NCBI GenBank assembly: GCA_015277795.1
Contig: CP063848.1
Location: forward strand, 3,596,001-3,660,000
DNA length: 64,000 nucleotides
Direction of reading: 5' to 3'
Source of the DNA: Massilia sp. UMI-21
Lineage (GTDB): Bacteria > Pseudomonadota > Gammaproteobacteria > Burkholderiales > Burkholderiaceae_D
The position numbers and the translations under genes were made by a program. Shown piece by piece: positions 9,553 to 17,701 of the stretch; position 1 is the first letter of the stretch; each line of letters begins with the position of its first letter. The notes beneath the pieces were generated by a model, which was not told the origin of the DNA, searched no databases, and was given only the letters and a program-made list of their open reading frames with translations.

Positions 9553-12423
9553 GTGACACCCACTGAACCCATGCTTGCCTTCCTGTCGAACGGCGGCGCC
9601 ACCGGCGCCCGGATCCATGCCCACGACTGGGACACCCATCCGCTCGGGCCGATTCCGTCCTGGCCGGCCGCGCTGCGCACCGCGCTCGGCATCGTGCTCG
9701 GCGCGTCCTTTCCGACCTTCCTGGCCTGGGCTCCGCGCTTCGACCTGTTCTACAACGACGCCTACGTACCGCTGCTCGGGAACAAGGCAAGCGATGCGCT
9801 CGGCCAGCCCATGCCCGAGGTCTGGAGCGAGGTGTGGGACTCGGTCGGCCCCTATGCCCGCCGCGTGCTGGAGGGCGAATCCTTCGTGTTCGAGAACTTC
9901 GCCACCACGCTCGAGCGCCATGGCTACCCGGAACAGGCCTGGTTCACCTTCTCGTACAGCCCGGTGCGCGACGACGACGGCGTGGTGCGCGGAATGATCT
10001 GCACCGTCATCGAGGTCACCGACCGGGTGCGCGCGCTGGCGCAGCACAAGCAGGCGGAGGAACGCCTTGCGCTTTCGCTCGAAGCGTCCGGCAACATCGG
10101 CACCTGGTCCTACGACCTCGACACCGCCGCCACCCATGTCGACGAACGCTTCGCGCGCCTGTTCCAGGTCGAGGCCGCCCTGGCCCGCGAGGGCACCGAA
10201 CTGGTGCGCTTCACCGACATGATCCACCCGAGCGACCGCCCGGCCGTACTGGAAGCGATCGACCACGCGATCCTCACCGAGTCGCTGTACGACGTCGAGT
10301 ACCGGATCCCGCAGCGCTCCGGCCTGGACGTGTGGGTCAATGCGCGCGGCAAGGTGTTCGCCAATGCCGAAACCGGCGGACGGCGCTTTGCCGGCATCGC
10401 GGTGGACATCACCGACCGCAAGCGCGCCGAACAGGCCAGAATCGACAGTGAACGCCAGGCCCTGGCCGCCTCGCGGCGGGCCGACGAAAGCGCGCGCCGG
10501 CTCGACGTGCTGCTCGACGCGGCGCCGGTGGGCATCGTCTACGCCGACGCGGCCGGGCGCCTGCAGCTGGCCAACGCCTCCAACCGCCGGATCTGGGGCG
10601 CGCATCCGCACCGCGCCACGGTCGAGGAATATGGCGAATGGAAGGGCTGGTGGCCCGCCGGTTCGGACCGCGCCGGGCAGCGCGTGCTGGCGCACGAATG
10701 GCCGATCGCGCACGCGCTCGGCGGCGTCGACCAGGCCGGCGGCGTGTTCGAGATCGAACCCTTCGACAGCCCCGGCGTGCGCCGCACCATCCTGGTGCAG
10801 GCGGCCGCCATCCGTGACCGCGACGGCGCCATGGCTGGCGCGGTGGCCGCCAACATGGACATCACGGCCCAGGTCGCGGCCGAGCATGCGATGAAGGACA
10901 GCGAAGCCAAGTTCCGCCTGATCGCCAACGTCATTCCGCAGATGGTCTGGTCGGCCGATGCCGGTGGCCGTAGCGACTACGTGAATACCCGCTGGTCGGA
11001 GTTCACCGGCGTGCCGGAGCAACGCATCGCAGGCGACGGCTGGGCCGACATCGTCCACCCGGACGACCTGCCGGAACTGCGCGCGCGCTGGGGCCACAGC
11101 GTGGCCACCGGCGAGCCCTTCGAGGTCGAACACCGGCTGGTCCACCGGTCGGGCGAATACCGCTGGGTGCTCAACCGTGCGCTGCCCTCGCTCGACGAGG
11201 CGGGCAAGCCGACCCGCTGGATGGGCACCCTGACCGACATCCACGACAAGAAGACCGGCGAAGACGAGCTGCGCGCGCAGGCGCGCCGCAAGGACGAATT
11301 CCTGGCGATGCTCGCGCACGAACTGCGCAACCCGCTGGCGCCGATCAGCAATGCGGCCCAGCTGCTGGCCATGAGCACGCTCGACCCGCAGCGCGTGCGC
11401 CAGTCGAGCGAGGTGATCATCCGCCAGGTGCGCCACATGACCTCGCTCGTGGACGACCTGCTCGACGTCTCGCGCGTGACGCGCGGCCTGGTGGAACTGG
11501 AACGCGAGCGCGTCGATATCAAGTCGGTGGTGGCCAGCGCGGTCGAGCAGGCGCGCCCGCTGATCGAGGCGCGCGGCCATGCGCTCGACCAGCACATGGT
11601 GTCGCGCCGCTGCTGGGTACGGGGCGACCGCATCCGCCTGGTGCAGGTGGTCGTCAACCTGCTCAACAACGCGGCCAAGTACACCGGCCAGGGCGGCACC
11701 ATCGCGCTGTCGGTCGATGCGGATGCCGGCAATGTGACGATCGCGGTGCGCGACAACGGCATCGGCATCGACCGCGCCATGCTGCCGCACGTGTTCGGCC
11801 TGTTCACCCAGGCCGAGCGCACCCCCGACCGCTCCCAGGGCGGCCTGGGGCTGGGCCTGGCCCTGGTGCACAGCCTGGTGCAACTGCACGGCGGCCGGGT
11901 CGTGGCGCACAGCCAGGGCTTGGGCATGGGCAGCACCTTCACGGTGACCTTGCCGGTCGTCGACGGCGCCGCCGGCACGGCCGCGGGCGGGCCCGGGCCG
12001 GCCGCTTCCCCCGCCGCAGCGGCCGGCCCGGGCGCGGGCCGCCGCATCCTGGTGGTCGACGACAATATCGACGCGGCGCTGTCGCTGGCCGAGGTGCTGC
12101 GCTCGCTGGGCCATACGGTGGCAAGCGCGCACGATTCGCACGCGGCGCTGGCCCAGGCCCGCGCCGCGCGGCCCGACATCTACATCCTCGACATCGGCCT
12201 GCCCGACATCGACGGCTACGCCCTGGCGCGCCGCCTGCGCGAGGACGCGGATACCGGCCGCGCGACCCTGATCGCCCTTACCGGCTATGGCCAGTCGCAC
12301 GACCGGGTGCTGGCCAGGTCCGCCGGCTTCGACCACCATTTCGTCAAGCCGGTCGACCTGGCGGCCCTTGTGGAGACCATCGACGCCGCCAACCCGCTGC
12401 GGGCCGACTGCGGCAAGTTGTGA
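9553..12423 (+). CDS. PAS-domain hybrid sensor histidine kinase/response regulator
   Basis: A 956-residue soluble hybrid kinase. Four PAS-like sensory modules follow each other (about 15-155, 170-295, 318-445 and 455-575; the second and fourth end in clear PAC segments). Then come a HisKA domain with the phospho-acceptor in [13 protein letters not shown] (His589), an HATPase domain with [15 protein letters not shown] and GGLGLGLAL, an Ala/Gly/Pro-rich linker and a C-terminal receiver with RILVVDDN and the phospho-Asp in ILDIGLPD (Asp880). There is no transmembrane segment, so the signal is intracellular. The GTG start is used; an in-frame ATG six codons on is an alternative. No partner regulator is adjacent, so the output is unknown. 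Confidence 0.93.
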   Translation: MTPTEPMLAFLSNGGATGARIHAHDWDTHPLGPIPSWPAALRTALGIVLGASFPTFLAWAPRFDLFYNDAYVPLLGNKASDALGQPMPEVWSEVWDSVGPYARRVLEGESFVFENFATTLERHGYPEQAWFTFSYSPVRDDDGVVRGMICTVIEVTDRVRALAQHKQAEERLALSLEASGNIGTWSYDLDTAATHVDERFARLFQVEAALAREGTELVRFTDMIHPSDRPAVLEAIDHAILTESLYDVEYRIPQRSGLDVWVNARGKVFANAETGGRRFAGIAVDITDRKRAEQARIDSERQALAASRRADESARRLDVLLDAAPVGIVYADAAGRLQLANASNRRIWGAHPHRATVEEYGEWKGWWPAGSDRAGQRVLAHEWPIAHALGGVDQAGGVFEIEPFDSPGVRRTILVQAAAIRDRDGAMAGAVAANMDITAQVAAEHAMKDSEAKFRLIANVIPQMVWSADAGGRSDYVNTRWSEFTGVPEQRIAGDGWADIVHPDDLPELRARWGHSVATGEPFEVEHRLVHRSGEYRWVLNRALPSLDEAGKPTRWMGTLTDIHDKKTGEDELRAQARRKDEFLAMLAHELRNPLAPISNAAQLLAMSTLDPQRVRQSSEVIIRQVRHMTSLVDDLLDVSRVTRGLVELERERVDIKSVVASAVEQARPLIEARGHALDQHMVSRRCWVRGDRIRLVQVVVNLLNNAAKYTGQGGTIALSVDADAGNVTIAVRDNGIGIDRAMLPHVFGLFTQAERTPDRSQGGLGLGLALVHSLVQLHGGRVVAHSQGLGMGSTFTVTLPVVDGAAGTAAGGPGPAASPAAAAGPGAGRRILVVDDNIDAALSLAEVLRSLGHTVASAHDSHAALAQARAARPDIYILDIGLPDIDGYALARRLREDADTGRATLIALTGYGQSHDRVLARSAGFDHHFVKPVDLAALVETIDAANPLRADCGKL

Positions 12424-12602
12424 CAATGCGCGCGACCGGCAGTCGCCGCCGGGTCCGACGCGTCATGCCCTGACCGGGCCCACCGGCTTGCCGGCCGGGG
12501 AAGGCTGCGTCATCCATGACTATTGGAAACGAATGTTTCGCCCGTTACGGTTTGGAACAATTTCGAATCGTGTCGGTGCGCGGCCGGGCTTACCATTTGT
12601 TC

Positions 12603-13007
12603 ATGAACTTCAGCTTCTCAACCCCATCCAGCGGCGCGTGCCTGGTGAAGCTCTGGGCCAGCGGACGATACGGCTTTTCCTTGCCGAAGAAGGTCGAGAT
12701 CACCGGACCGGACGGTGTGAGCGCGGCCTATCTTTATCACAGTCGAAAAGTCGGGCTGTCCGCCGAACTCACCAACCGCACGCTTGTCAGAATCGCGATT
12801 GCCCAGTACCTGGCGGCCGGCGCGGACGGCGCCGGCGTCCACGAAATCGACGACGCACTGGCCCCCTTCGACGGCACCCTGACGCAGATCCGCCCCTTCG
12901 CCCCGCCGCCCCCGCCCCCGCGCGTGCGGCCTTCGCGGATCATGCCAAGGACCGGCGGCGTGCCCGCAGGGGCCGGGCGCGTCGCCTGCGCCAAGGAGGC
13001 GGCATGA
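12603..13007 (+). CDS. Hypothetical protein with proline-rich C-terminus
   Basis: Not recognised. The 134-residue product (start MNFSFSTPSSGA) has a compact N-terminal part, including LWASGRYGFSLPKKVEITGPDG and a helix LTNRTLVRIAIAQYLAAG, followed by a run of eight prolines in PFAPPPPPPR and a basic tail. A longer frame from 12516 is open, but the stretch 12516-12602 is noticeably richer in A and T and reads like a promoter and leader. Codon use matches neighbouring genes. It is followed after 25 bp by another small unknown gene on the same strand, so the two may be co-transcribed. Confidence 0.55.
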   Translation: MNFSFSTPSSGACLVKLWASGRYGFSLPKKVEITGPDGVSAAYLYHSRKVGLSAELTNRTLVRIAIAQYLAAGADGAGVHEIDDALAPFDGTLTQIRPFAPPPPPPRVRPSRIMPRTGGVPAGAGRVACAKEAA

Positions 13008-13032
13008 CAACATCACGTACAGCGAGGTAGAC

Positions 13033-13443
13033 ATGCGCATCAGCTTCACCCCCGGCCAGGTTGCAATGCTCATCGAGCGGGCCGAGCGCCAGCTCGAACA
13101 GATCGTCGCCGATTCGATACGCGAGACCGGCAACGGGCGCAATATCACGCGCACGGCCCAGCACATGCTGCACGAAACCGTGGTCACCCTGATCCGGCTG
13201 TACCGCGAACAGGTAGCGGAGGGCGCGCCGGTGGCCACGCGCATCGCGCGTGCCTATGCCAAGGGCGCCGATGCGCAAAGCGGGGTGCCGACCCTGGCGT
13301 GCGTGCGGACCATCCTGTCGATCATCCGCGATACGCGCGCGATGGTACCGGCGCCTGAATCCCAGGCGGAGATGCAGCTCGAGTCCGACCCGCAGCCCGA
13401 GCCGCGCCAGCCGCGGCGCCCGCCGACCCTGACCATCGGATAG
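13033..13443 (+). CDS. Hypothetical helical protein
   Basis: Not recognised. 136 residues, mostly predicted helix: an N-terminal segment (VAMLIERAERQLEQIVADSI), a second amphipathic helix (HMLHETVVTLIRLYREQV) and a third (VRTILSIIRDTRAMV), ending in a Pro/Glu-rich tail. No signal peptide, membrane segment or metal motif. It lies 25 bp after the preceding unknown gene with an AGGTAG-like ribosome site. A small DNA- or protein-binding helical bundle is possible, but nothing in the sequence fixes a function. Confidence 0.6.
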   Translation: MRISFTPGQVAMLIERAERQLEQIVADSIRETGNGRNITRTAQHMLHETVVTLIRLYREQVAEGAPVATRIARAYAKGADAQSGVPTLACVRTILSIIRDTRAMVPAPESQAEMQLESDPQPEPRQPRRPPTLTIG

Positions 13444-13520
13444 ACCGTCGGCCTCGGTAAGGCGTCCCTGGACGCCGGATCATGCCGCCCGCCTACGCAT
13501 ATGTTGTATGCATACCACCG

Positions 13521-13549
13521 TTTAACGTTTTCTTAACGCGCTGGTAACG
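13521..13549 (+). promoter_or_regulatory. Three TAACG direct repeats at 11-bp spacing (OmpR/PmrA-type operator)
   Basis: TAACG occurs at 13523, 13534 and 13545, exactly one helical turn apart, the first two within TTTAAC-N5-CTTAAC. This layout is that of tandem half-sites for OmpR-family response regulators and resembles the PmrA/BasR box (YTTAAK-N5-YTTAAK). It lies 143 bp upstream of the LTA-synthase-like gene, which would fit envelope modification under a PmrA-like regulator. The regulator's identity is inferred. Confidence 0.5.
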
Positions 13550-13691
13550 TCCGGCTGATCTATTGCCCCCTAGCATCGTCTATGATCTGCCGATACCGGC
13601 AGGTGTCGTCGCGCGCTCACGAGGCGCGCGCCGTTGGGGCATCGCCTGGCGATGTGTCGTCCACATCATTCAGGCTCAGCAAGCGGTTTTC

Positions 13692-15689
13692 ATGGTCCCT
13701 TCAGCTTCCGGCAACACTGCACAAGACAAGACTCCCTCGGCACTGCTCGCACGTTTCACCCTCTGGGCTGGCCCCTATGCCAGCCTGCTCCAGATGCTGC
13801 TGCTCGGACTGGCCATTCTCAGCCTGTCGCGCCTGGGCCTGGCCGCCTGGCAGTGGGACCGGGTGCAGGCGACCGGGATCGCCGGCGCCCTGTTCCTGCA
13901 GGGCCTGCGCGCCGACCTGATCCTGCTCGGCTACTTCCTGGTCATCCCGCTGCTGCTCGCGCCGCTGCTGGCGCACCGGGTGACGGCCCGTTTCTGGCGC
14001 CGCGCCACGGTTGGCTGGGCCACCTTCGCCCTGGTCTTCATCGTCTTCATGGAGCTGTCCTCGCCACAGTTCATCATGCAGTACGACGTGCGCCCGAACC
14101 GCCTGTTCATCGAATACCTGGTCTATCCGCGCGAAGTGCTCGCCACCTTGTGGAACGGCTTTCGCACCGCGCTGCTGCTGGGCGTGGGCCTGAGCGTGGT
14201 GCTGGCGGTCAGCCTGTTCCGGCTGCTGCGCGGCGCCAGCAGGGAAATGCGCATGTGGCCGGCCCGCAGGCTGCTGCTGCTCTGGCCCCTGCTCTGCTTC
14301 CTGGTGTTCGTGCAGGTGCGCTCGACCACCGGCCACCGTCCGGCCAACCCGGCCCTGTTCGCGCTGACCGGCGACTCGATGGTCAATTCGCTGATCATCA
14401 ATTCGGGCTGGTCGGTGCTGGACGCGATCGGTTCGATGCGCAAGGAAGCGGTGTCCTCCGAGATCTACGGCAAGCTCCCGCGTGCGCAAGTATTCGAGCA
14501 GGTCAGGGCCGCGCCCTGGCTGCGCGCGGCGCGCTTCGACCACCCGGAACTGCCGACCCTGCACCACCAGCAGGCCGCGATCGCGCGCGCGCGCCCCCTC
14601 AATTTGGTGATCGTGCTGCAGGAAAGCCTGGGCGCGACCTTCGTGGAATCGCTGGGCGGCCTGCCGGTGACGCCGGAACTGGAAAAGCTCAAGGACGAGG
14701 GCTGGTGGTTCGAGCAGCTGTACGCCACCGGCACGCGCTCGGTGCGCGGCATCGAAGCGGTGGTGGCCGGCTATGCGCCGACCCCGGCGCGCAGCGTGGT
14801 CAAGCTCTCGCTGGCCCAGCAGAATTTCTACACCCTGGCGGCCGGCCTCGGCCGGCAGGGCTACCACACCGAATTCGTCTACGGCGGCGAAGCCCACTTC
14901 GACAACATGCGCAGCTTCTTCACCGGCAACGGCTTCCAGAAGGTGGTCGACATCCAGCAGATGCGCCCGGCTTTTGTCGGCAGCTGGGGCGCCTCGGACG
15001 AAGACCTGTTCGACAAGTCGCTCGAACGCCTGAAAGACCTGCACGCCCAGGACAAGCCCTTCTTCAGCCTGATCTTCACCTCGTCCAACCACGAGCCGTT
15101 CGAGTTCCCGGACGGCAAGATCGCACTGCACCAGCAACCGAAGCAGACCGTCAACAACGCGGTCAAGTACGCCGATTACGCGCTCGGCAAGTTCATCCGC
15201 GCGGCGAAGCAGCAGGACTACTGGAAGGACACCGTGTTCCTGATCGTGGCCGACCACGACAACCGGGTCTACGGCAATGCCCTGGTGCCGATCAAGAAGT
15301 TCCACATTCCGGGCCTGATCCTGGGCGCCGACATCCAGCCCAAACGCATCGCCACCATCGCCAGCCAGGTCGACCTGGCCCCCACCCTGCTGTCGCTGCT
15401 GGGGGTGTCGAGCACGCACCCGATGATCGGCCGCGACTTCGTGCGCGACAGCAGCACGCCGGGCCGCGCCCTGATCCAGTTCAACAACCTGTTCACCTGG
15501 CTGGAAGGTTCATCGGCCACCATCCTGCGCCCGGGCCAGCCGGCCCTGCTCGGACACTACGACGCCGCCAGCGGCGTGCTGGACCCGAACGCCGGCACCC
15601 CGACCCAGGCCCAGGTCGAGCGGGCGATGGCGCATGTGATGCTGCCATCCCTGCTCTACCGCGAACAGCGCTACCGGCCGGCGCCCTAG
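13692..15689 (+). CDS. LTA synthase-family phosphoglycerol/phosphoethanolamine-type transferase
   Basis: A 665-residue inner-membrane enzyme of the LtaS/OpgB/sulfatase superfamily. About five N-terminal membrane helices (to about residue 200) are followed by a periplasmic sulfatase-fold domain. Visible active-site motifs: VIVLQESLGATFVESLGG (metal-binding Glu), YATGTRSVRGIEAVVAGY (the Thr/Ser nucleophile region) and IVADHDNRVYG (Asp-His metal ligands). In Gram-negatives such proteins transfer phosphoglycerol or phosphoethanolamine to periplasmic glucans or other glycans; the acceptor here is not evident. The ATG at 13692 is chosen over an upstream TTG frame because the hydrophobic N-terminus begins after it. 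The last bases overlap the stop of the convergent CLC gene. Confidence 0.88.
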   Translation: MVPSASGNTAQDKTPSALLARFTLWAGPYASLLQMLLLGLAILSLSRLGLAAWQWDRVQATGIAGALFLQGLRADLILLGYFLVIPLLLAPLLAHRVTARFWRRATVGWATFALVFIVFMELSSPQFIMQYDVRPNRLFIEYLVYPREVLATLWNGFRTALLLGVGLSVVLAVSLFRLLRGASREMRMWPARRLLLLWPLLCFLVFVQVRSTTGHRPANPALFALTGDSMVNSLIINSGWSVLDAIGSMRKEAVSSEIYGKLPRAQVFEQVRAAPWLRAARFDHPELPTLHHQQAAIARARPLNLVIVLQESLGATFVESLGGLPVTPELEKLKDEGWWFEQLYATGTRSVRGIEAVVAGYAPTPARSVVKLSLAQQNFYTLAAGLGRQGYHTEFVYGGEAHFDNMRSFFTGNGFQKVVDIQQMRPAFVGSWGASDEDLFDKSLERLKDLHAQDKPFFSLIFTSSNHEPFEFPDGKIALHQQPKQTVNNAVKYADYALGKFIRAAKQQDYWKDTVFLIVADHDNRVYGNALVPIKKFHIPGLILGADIQPKRIATIASQVDLAPTLLSLLGVSSTHPMIGRDFVRDSSTPGRALIQFNNLFTWLEGSSATILRPGQPALLGHYDAASGVLDPNAGTPTQAQVERAMAHVMLPSLLYREQRYRPAP

Positions 15690-17023
15690 CCCTGTTCCTG
15701 GCGCGGCGAGCGCGGCGGCAGCTGGATCGCCGCCAGCGCCCCGTACAAGGGTGGACTCAGCACGCGCGACACGGTGCTGGCCACCACCGCGCAGGCCATC
15801 AGGCTCAGCACCATGCTGTGGCCGTCGACCATTTCCATGACAATGATGAAGGCCGTCAGCGGCGCCTGGGTGGCGGCGGCCAGGAAGCCGACCATGCCGA
15901 GGGCGATCAGCGCCGCGCCGTGCGGGTAGCCGGTCAGCAGCGCGATGTCGTGCCCGAGCGCGGCGCCGATCGACAGCGAGGGTGCGAAAATCCCGGCCGG
16001 GACGCCGGACCAGGCCGTCAGCCAGGTCGCAATGAACTTGAACAGCACGAATGCGGTCGGCAGGCTGGCCTCGTTCTCGAGCAGCGCGCGGGTGGTCTCG
16101 TTGCCGCTGCCGTAGGTGGCGCCGCCGCTGATCGCACCGATCACCGCCACCAGCAGCCCGCAGCCGGCCGCGAACCAGACCGGATGGCGGGCGCGCAGGC
16201 GGCTCGGCCGGTCGGGGGACTGGCCGCGCAGCGACACCAGCAACAGGCGCGCGAACAGGCCGCCCGCGCAACCGCTGGCCAGCGCCGCCAGCAGGCCCGG
16301 CCAGAGCAGCGACATCCCGATCGGACCGGGATGGATGACGCCGAAGTGGGTGCCGTTGCCGTACACCGACACGGCGATCAGGCCGGCCAGCACGATGCCG
16401 GCGACGATCAGGCCGCTGTTGCGCTGCTCCGGCGAGCGCGACAGTTCTTCGATGGCGAACATGATGCCGGCCAGCGGCGTATTGAAGGCGGCCGCGATAC
16501 CGGCGGCGCCGCCGGCCACCAGCAGCGAATGGGCGCTGACGCCACTGCCCCGCGGCAGCCAGCGGCGCGCGCCCAGCATCACGCCGGCGGCGATCTGCAC
16601 GGAAGGTCCTTCGCGTCCGAGCGACAGGCCGCCCAGCAGGCCGGCCGAGGTCAGCGCGATCTTCGCCATGCTCAACCGCAGCGACACCAGCAGGGGCCGG
16701 CGCCCTCCGGACAGCACCGGATCGAGCGCCGCCATGACTTGCGGGATGCCCGAGCCACCCGCGCCGCGCGCGTAGCGCCGGGTCACCCAGACGATCGCGG
16801 CGCAGAGCAGCGGCGTCCATAACAGCGGGAGCCACCATGCCGTATCGACCAGTTCGCGGAACAGGCCGAATGCGCCTTCGGCCAGCCAGGTAAAGCCCAC
16901 CACGACCAGGCCGGCCAGGGCGGCCATGCTGACCACGACTATGCGCGTGCGCCAAAGATTAGGAGATACAAACTCGCGCTGGAAGGCGGAGCGGACGTCG
17001 TGGGAAGCAGGATCGGGTGGCAT
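15686..17023 (-). CDS. CLC-family chloride channel/antiporter
   Basis: A 445-residue polytopic protein with all CLC signatures: GSGIPQVMAA (91-99), GREGPSVQ with the external gating glutamate Glu138, and NTPLAGIMFAIEELSRS with Glu192/Glu193. Retention of both the external glutamate and the internal acidic site suggests proton-coupled chloride exchange rather than a passive channel. There is no C-terminal CBS pair. The likely role is pH or charge balance across the inner membrane (as in extreme acid resistance of enterobacteria), which is family knowledge. A TATAAT and a perfect palindrome lie just upstream. Confidence 0.93.
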   Translation of the reverse strand: MPPDPASHDVRSAFQREFVSPNLWRTRIVVVSMAALAGLVVVGFTWLAEGAFGLFRELVDTAWWLPLLWTPLLCAAIVWVTRRYARGAGGSGIPQVMAALDPVLSGGRRPLLVSLRLSMAKIALTSAGLLGGLSLGREGPSVQIAAGVMLGARRWLPRGSGVSAHSLLVAGGAAGIAAAFNTPLAGIMFAIEELSRSPEQRNSGLIVAGIVLAGLIAVSVYGNGTHFGVIHPGPIGMSLLWPGLLAALASGCAGGLFARLLLVSLRGQSPDRPSRLRARHPVWFAAGCGLLVAVIGAISGGATYGSGNETTRALLENEASLPTAFVLFKFIATWLTAWSGVPAGIFAPSLSIGAALGHDIALLTGYPHGAALIALGMVGFLAAATQAPLTAFIIVMEMVDGHSMVLSLMACAVVASTVSRVLSPPLYGALAAIQLPPRSPRQEQG

Positions 17024-17054
17024 GGGAGGCGTGATGGTCGCGAGCCTCCATTAT

Positions 17055-17078
17055 AAGTGCATTTGTAGGAATGCACTT
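17055..17078. promoter_or_regulatory. Perfect inverted repeat at the CLC gene promoter
   Basis: AAGTGCATT-N6-AATGCACTT, two perfect 9-bp arms. On the minus strand a TATAAT (17050-17055) directly abuts it, so the palindrome occupies the -10/-35 spacer of the probable clc promoter and a bound repressor would block it. It also lies only 40 bp beyond the stop of the copper storage gene. No U-tract follows on either strand, which argues against a terminator. The regulator is unknown. Confidence 0.55.
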
Positions 17079-17117
17079 TCTGGTAGCGCATTCCCGACCT
17101 CCGCGCGCACTCCAGCC

Positions 17118-17450
17118 TCAGGCCGCGGCCATGGCGCGGCAGGCGTCGGCGCAGCGGCGGCAGGCGGCGGCGCACTGCTGGCAGTGCTCGTGCTCGTGCT
17201 TGCCGCATTCGTCGGCGCAGGCCGCGCACACGTCGGCGCACTGGCGGCACAGGGCAGCCGCGAATTCGCTGCCGCGCGCCATGAAGGCCGATGCCAGCCG
17301 GCAGATCTGGGCGCAATCCATGTCGTGCGCAATGCAGCGCGCCATCATCTTGACGTCGTCCTCGCCCAGGCAGGCGGTGGCGCAATGCTCGCATGCGGCC
17401 GCGCAGGCGTCGCAGGCGTCGATGCATTCCTGGAAGCGTTCGTGTGCCAT
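17118..17450 (-). CDS. Cytosolic four-helix-bundle copper storage protein (Csp3-like, DUF326)
   Basis: A 110-residue protein with 19 cysteines, mostly in CxxC and CxxxC spacing along helices (positions 9, 13, 16, 20, 23, 27, 39, 46, 50, 68, 71, 75, 78, 82, 90, 93, 97, 100, 104). This is the pattern of the Csp family, in which Cys residues line the core of a four-helix bundle and bind many Cu(I) ions. The absence of a signal peptide places it with cytosolic Csp3 rather than exported Csp1. The start is fixed by GGAGGA seven bases upstream; the upstream 59 codons of the open frame are not coding-like. It may buffer copper needed by the CcoI pathway in the same region, which is an inference. Confidence 0.9.
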   Translation of the reverse strand: MAHERFQECIDACDACAAACEHCATACLGEDDVKMMARCIAHDMDCAQICRLASAFMARGSEFAAALCRQCADVCAACADECGKHEHEHCQQCAAACRRCADACRAMAAA

Positions 17451-17701
17451 GTTTCCTCCGTAAATGACGTGTGCGTGAAGAAGCCGGGAGGTATCCGCGC
17501 GGGTCCGGCATGCCGTACGAAACCGGCGGAAGTGCCGCCGACAGCGTCCAGCCGCGTGCCCCGCGCCGGGGCCCTGCTCCGATACATTTGTACGAACAGG
17601 ATACCCGTCCGGCGCGCGACCCGGCACACGTTAGCTCGCCTCAACCGAACGCGCTCAAGCCGGGGCGCGGCCGCCGCGCACGCGTGCCTTCATGCGCGCC
17701 A

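Noticed and set aside
9400..12426. A 1008-codon minus-strand frame opposite the hybrid kinase
   Set aside because: The plus strand codes a complete PAS/HisKA/receiver protein; the antisense product is low-complexity His/Arg/Gly.
13634..16822. A 1062-codon plus-strand frame across the LTA-synthase-like and CLC genes
   Set aside because: Runs out of frame through one real gene and antisense through the next.
17583..17592. TACATTTGTA, a possible CopY-type box before the copper storage gene
   Set aside because: CopY boxes belong to Firmicutes; a single 10-bp match about 130 bp upstream in a betaproteobacterium is weak and probably chance.
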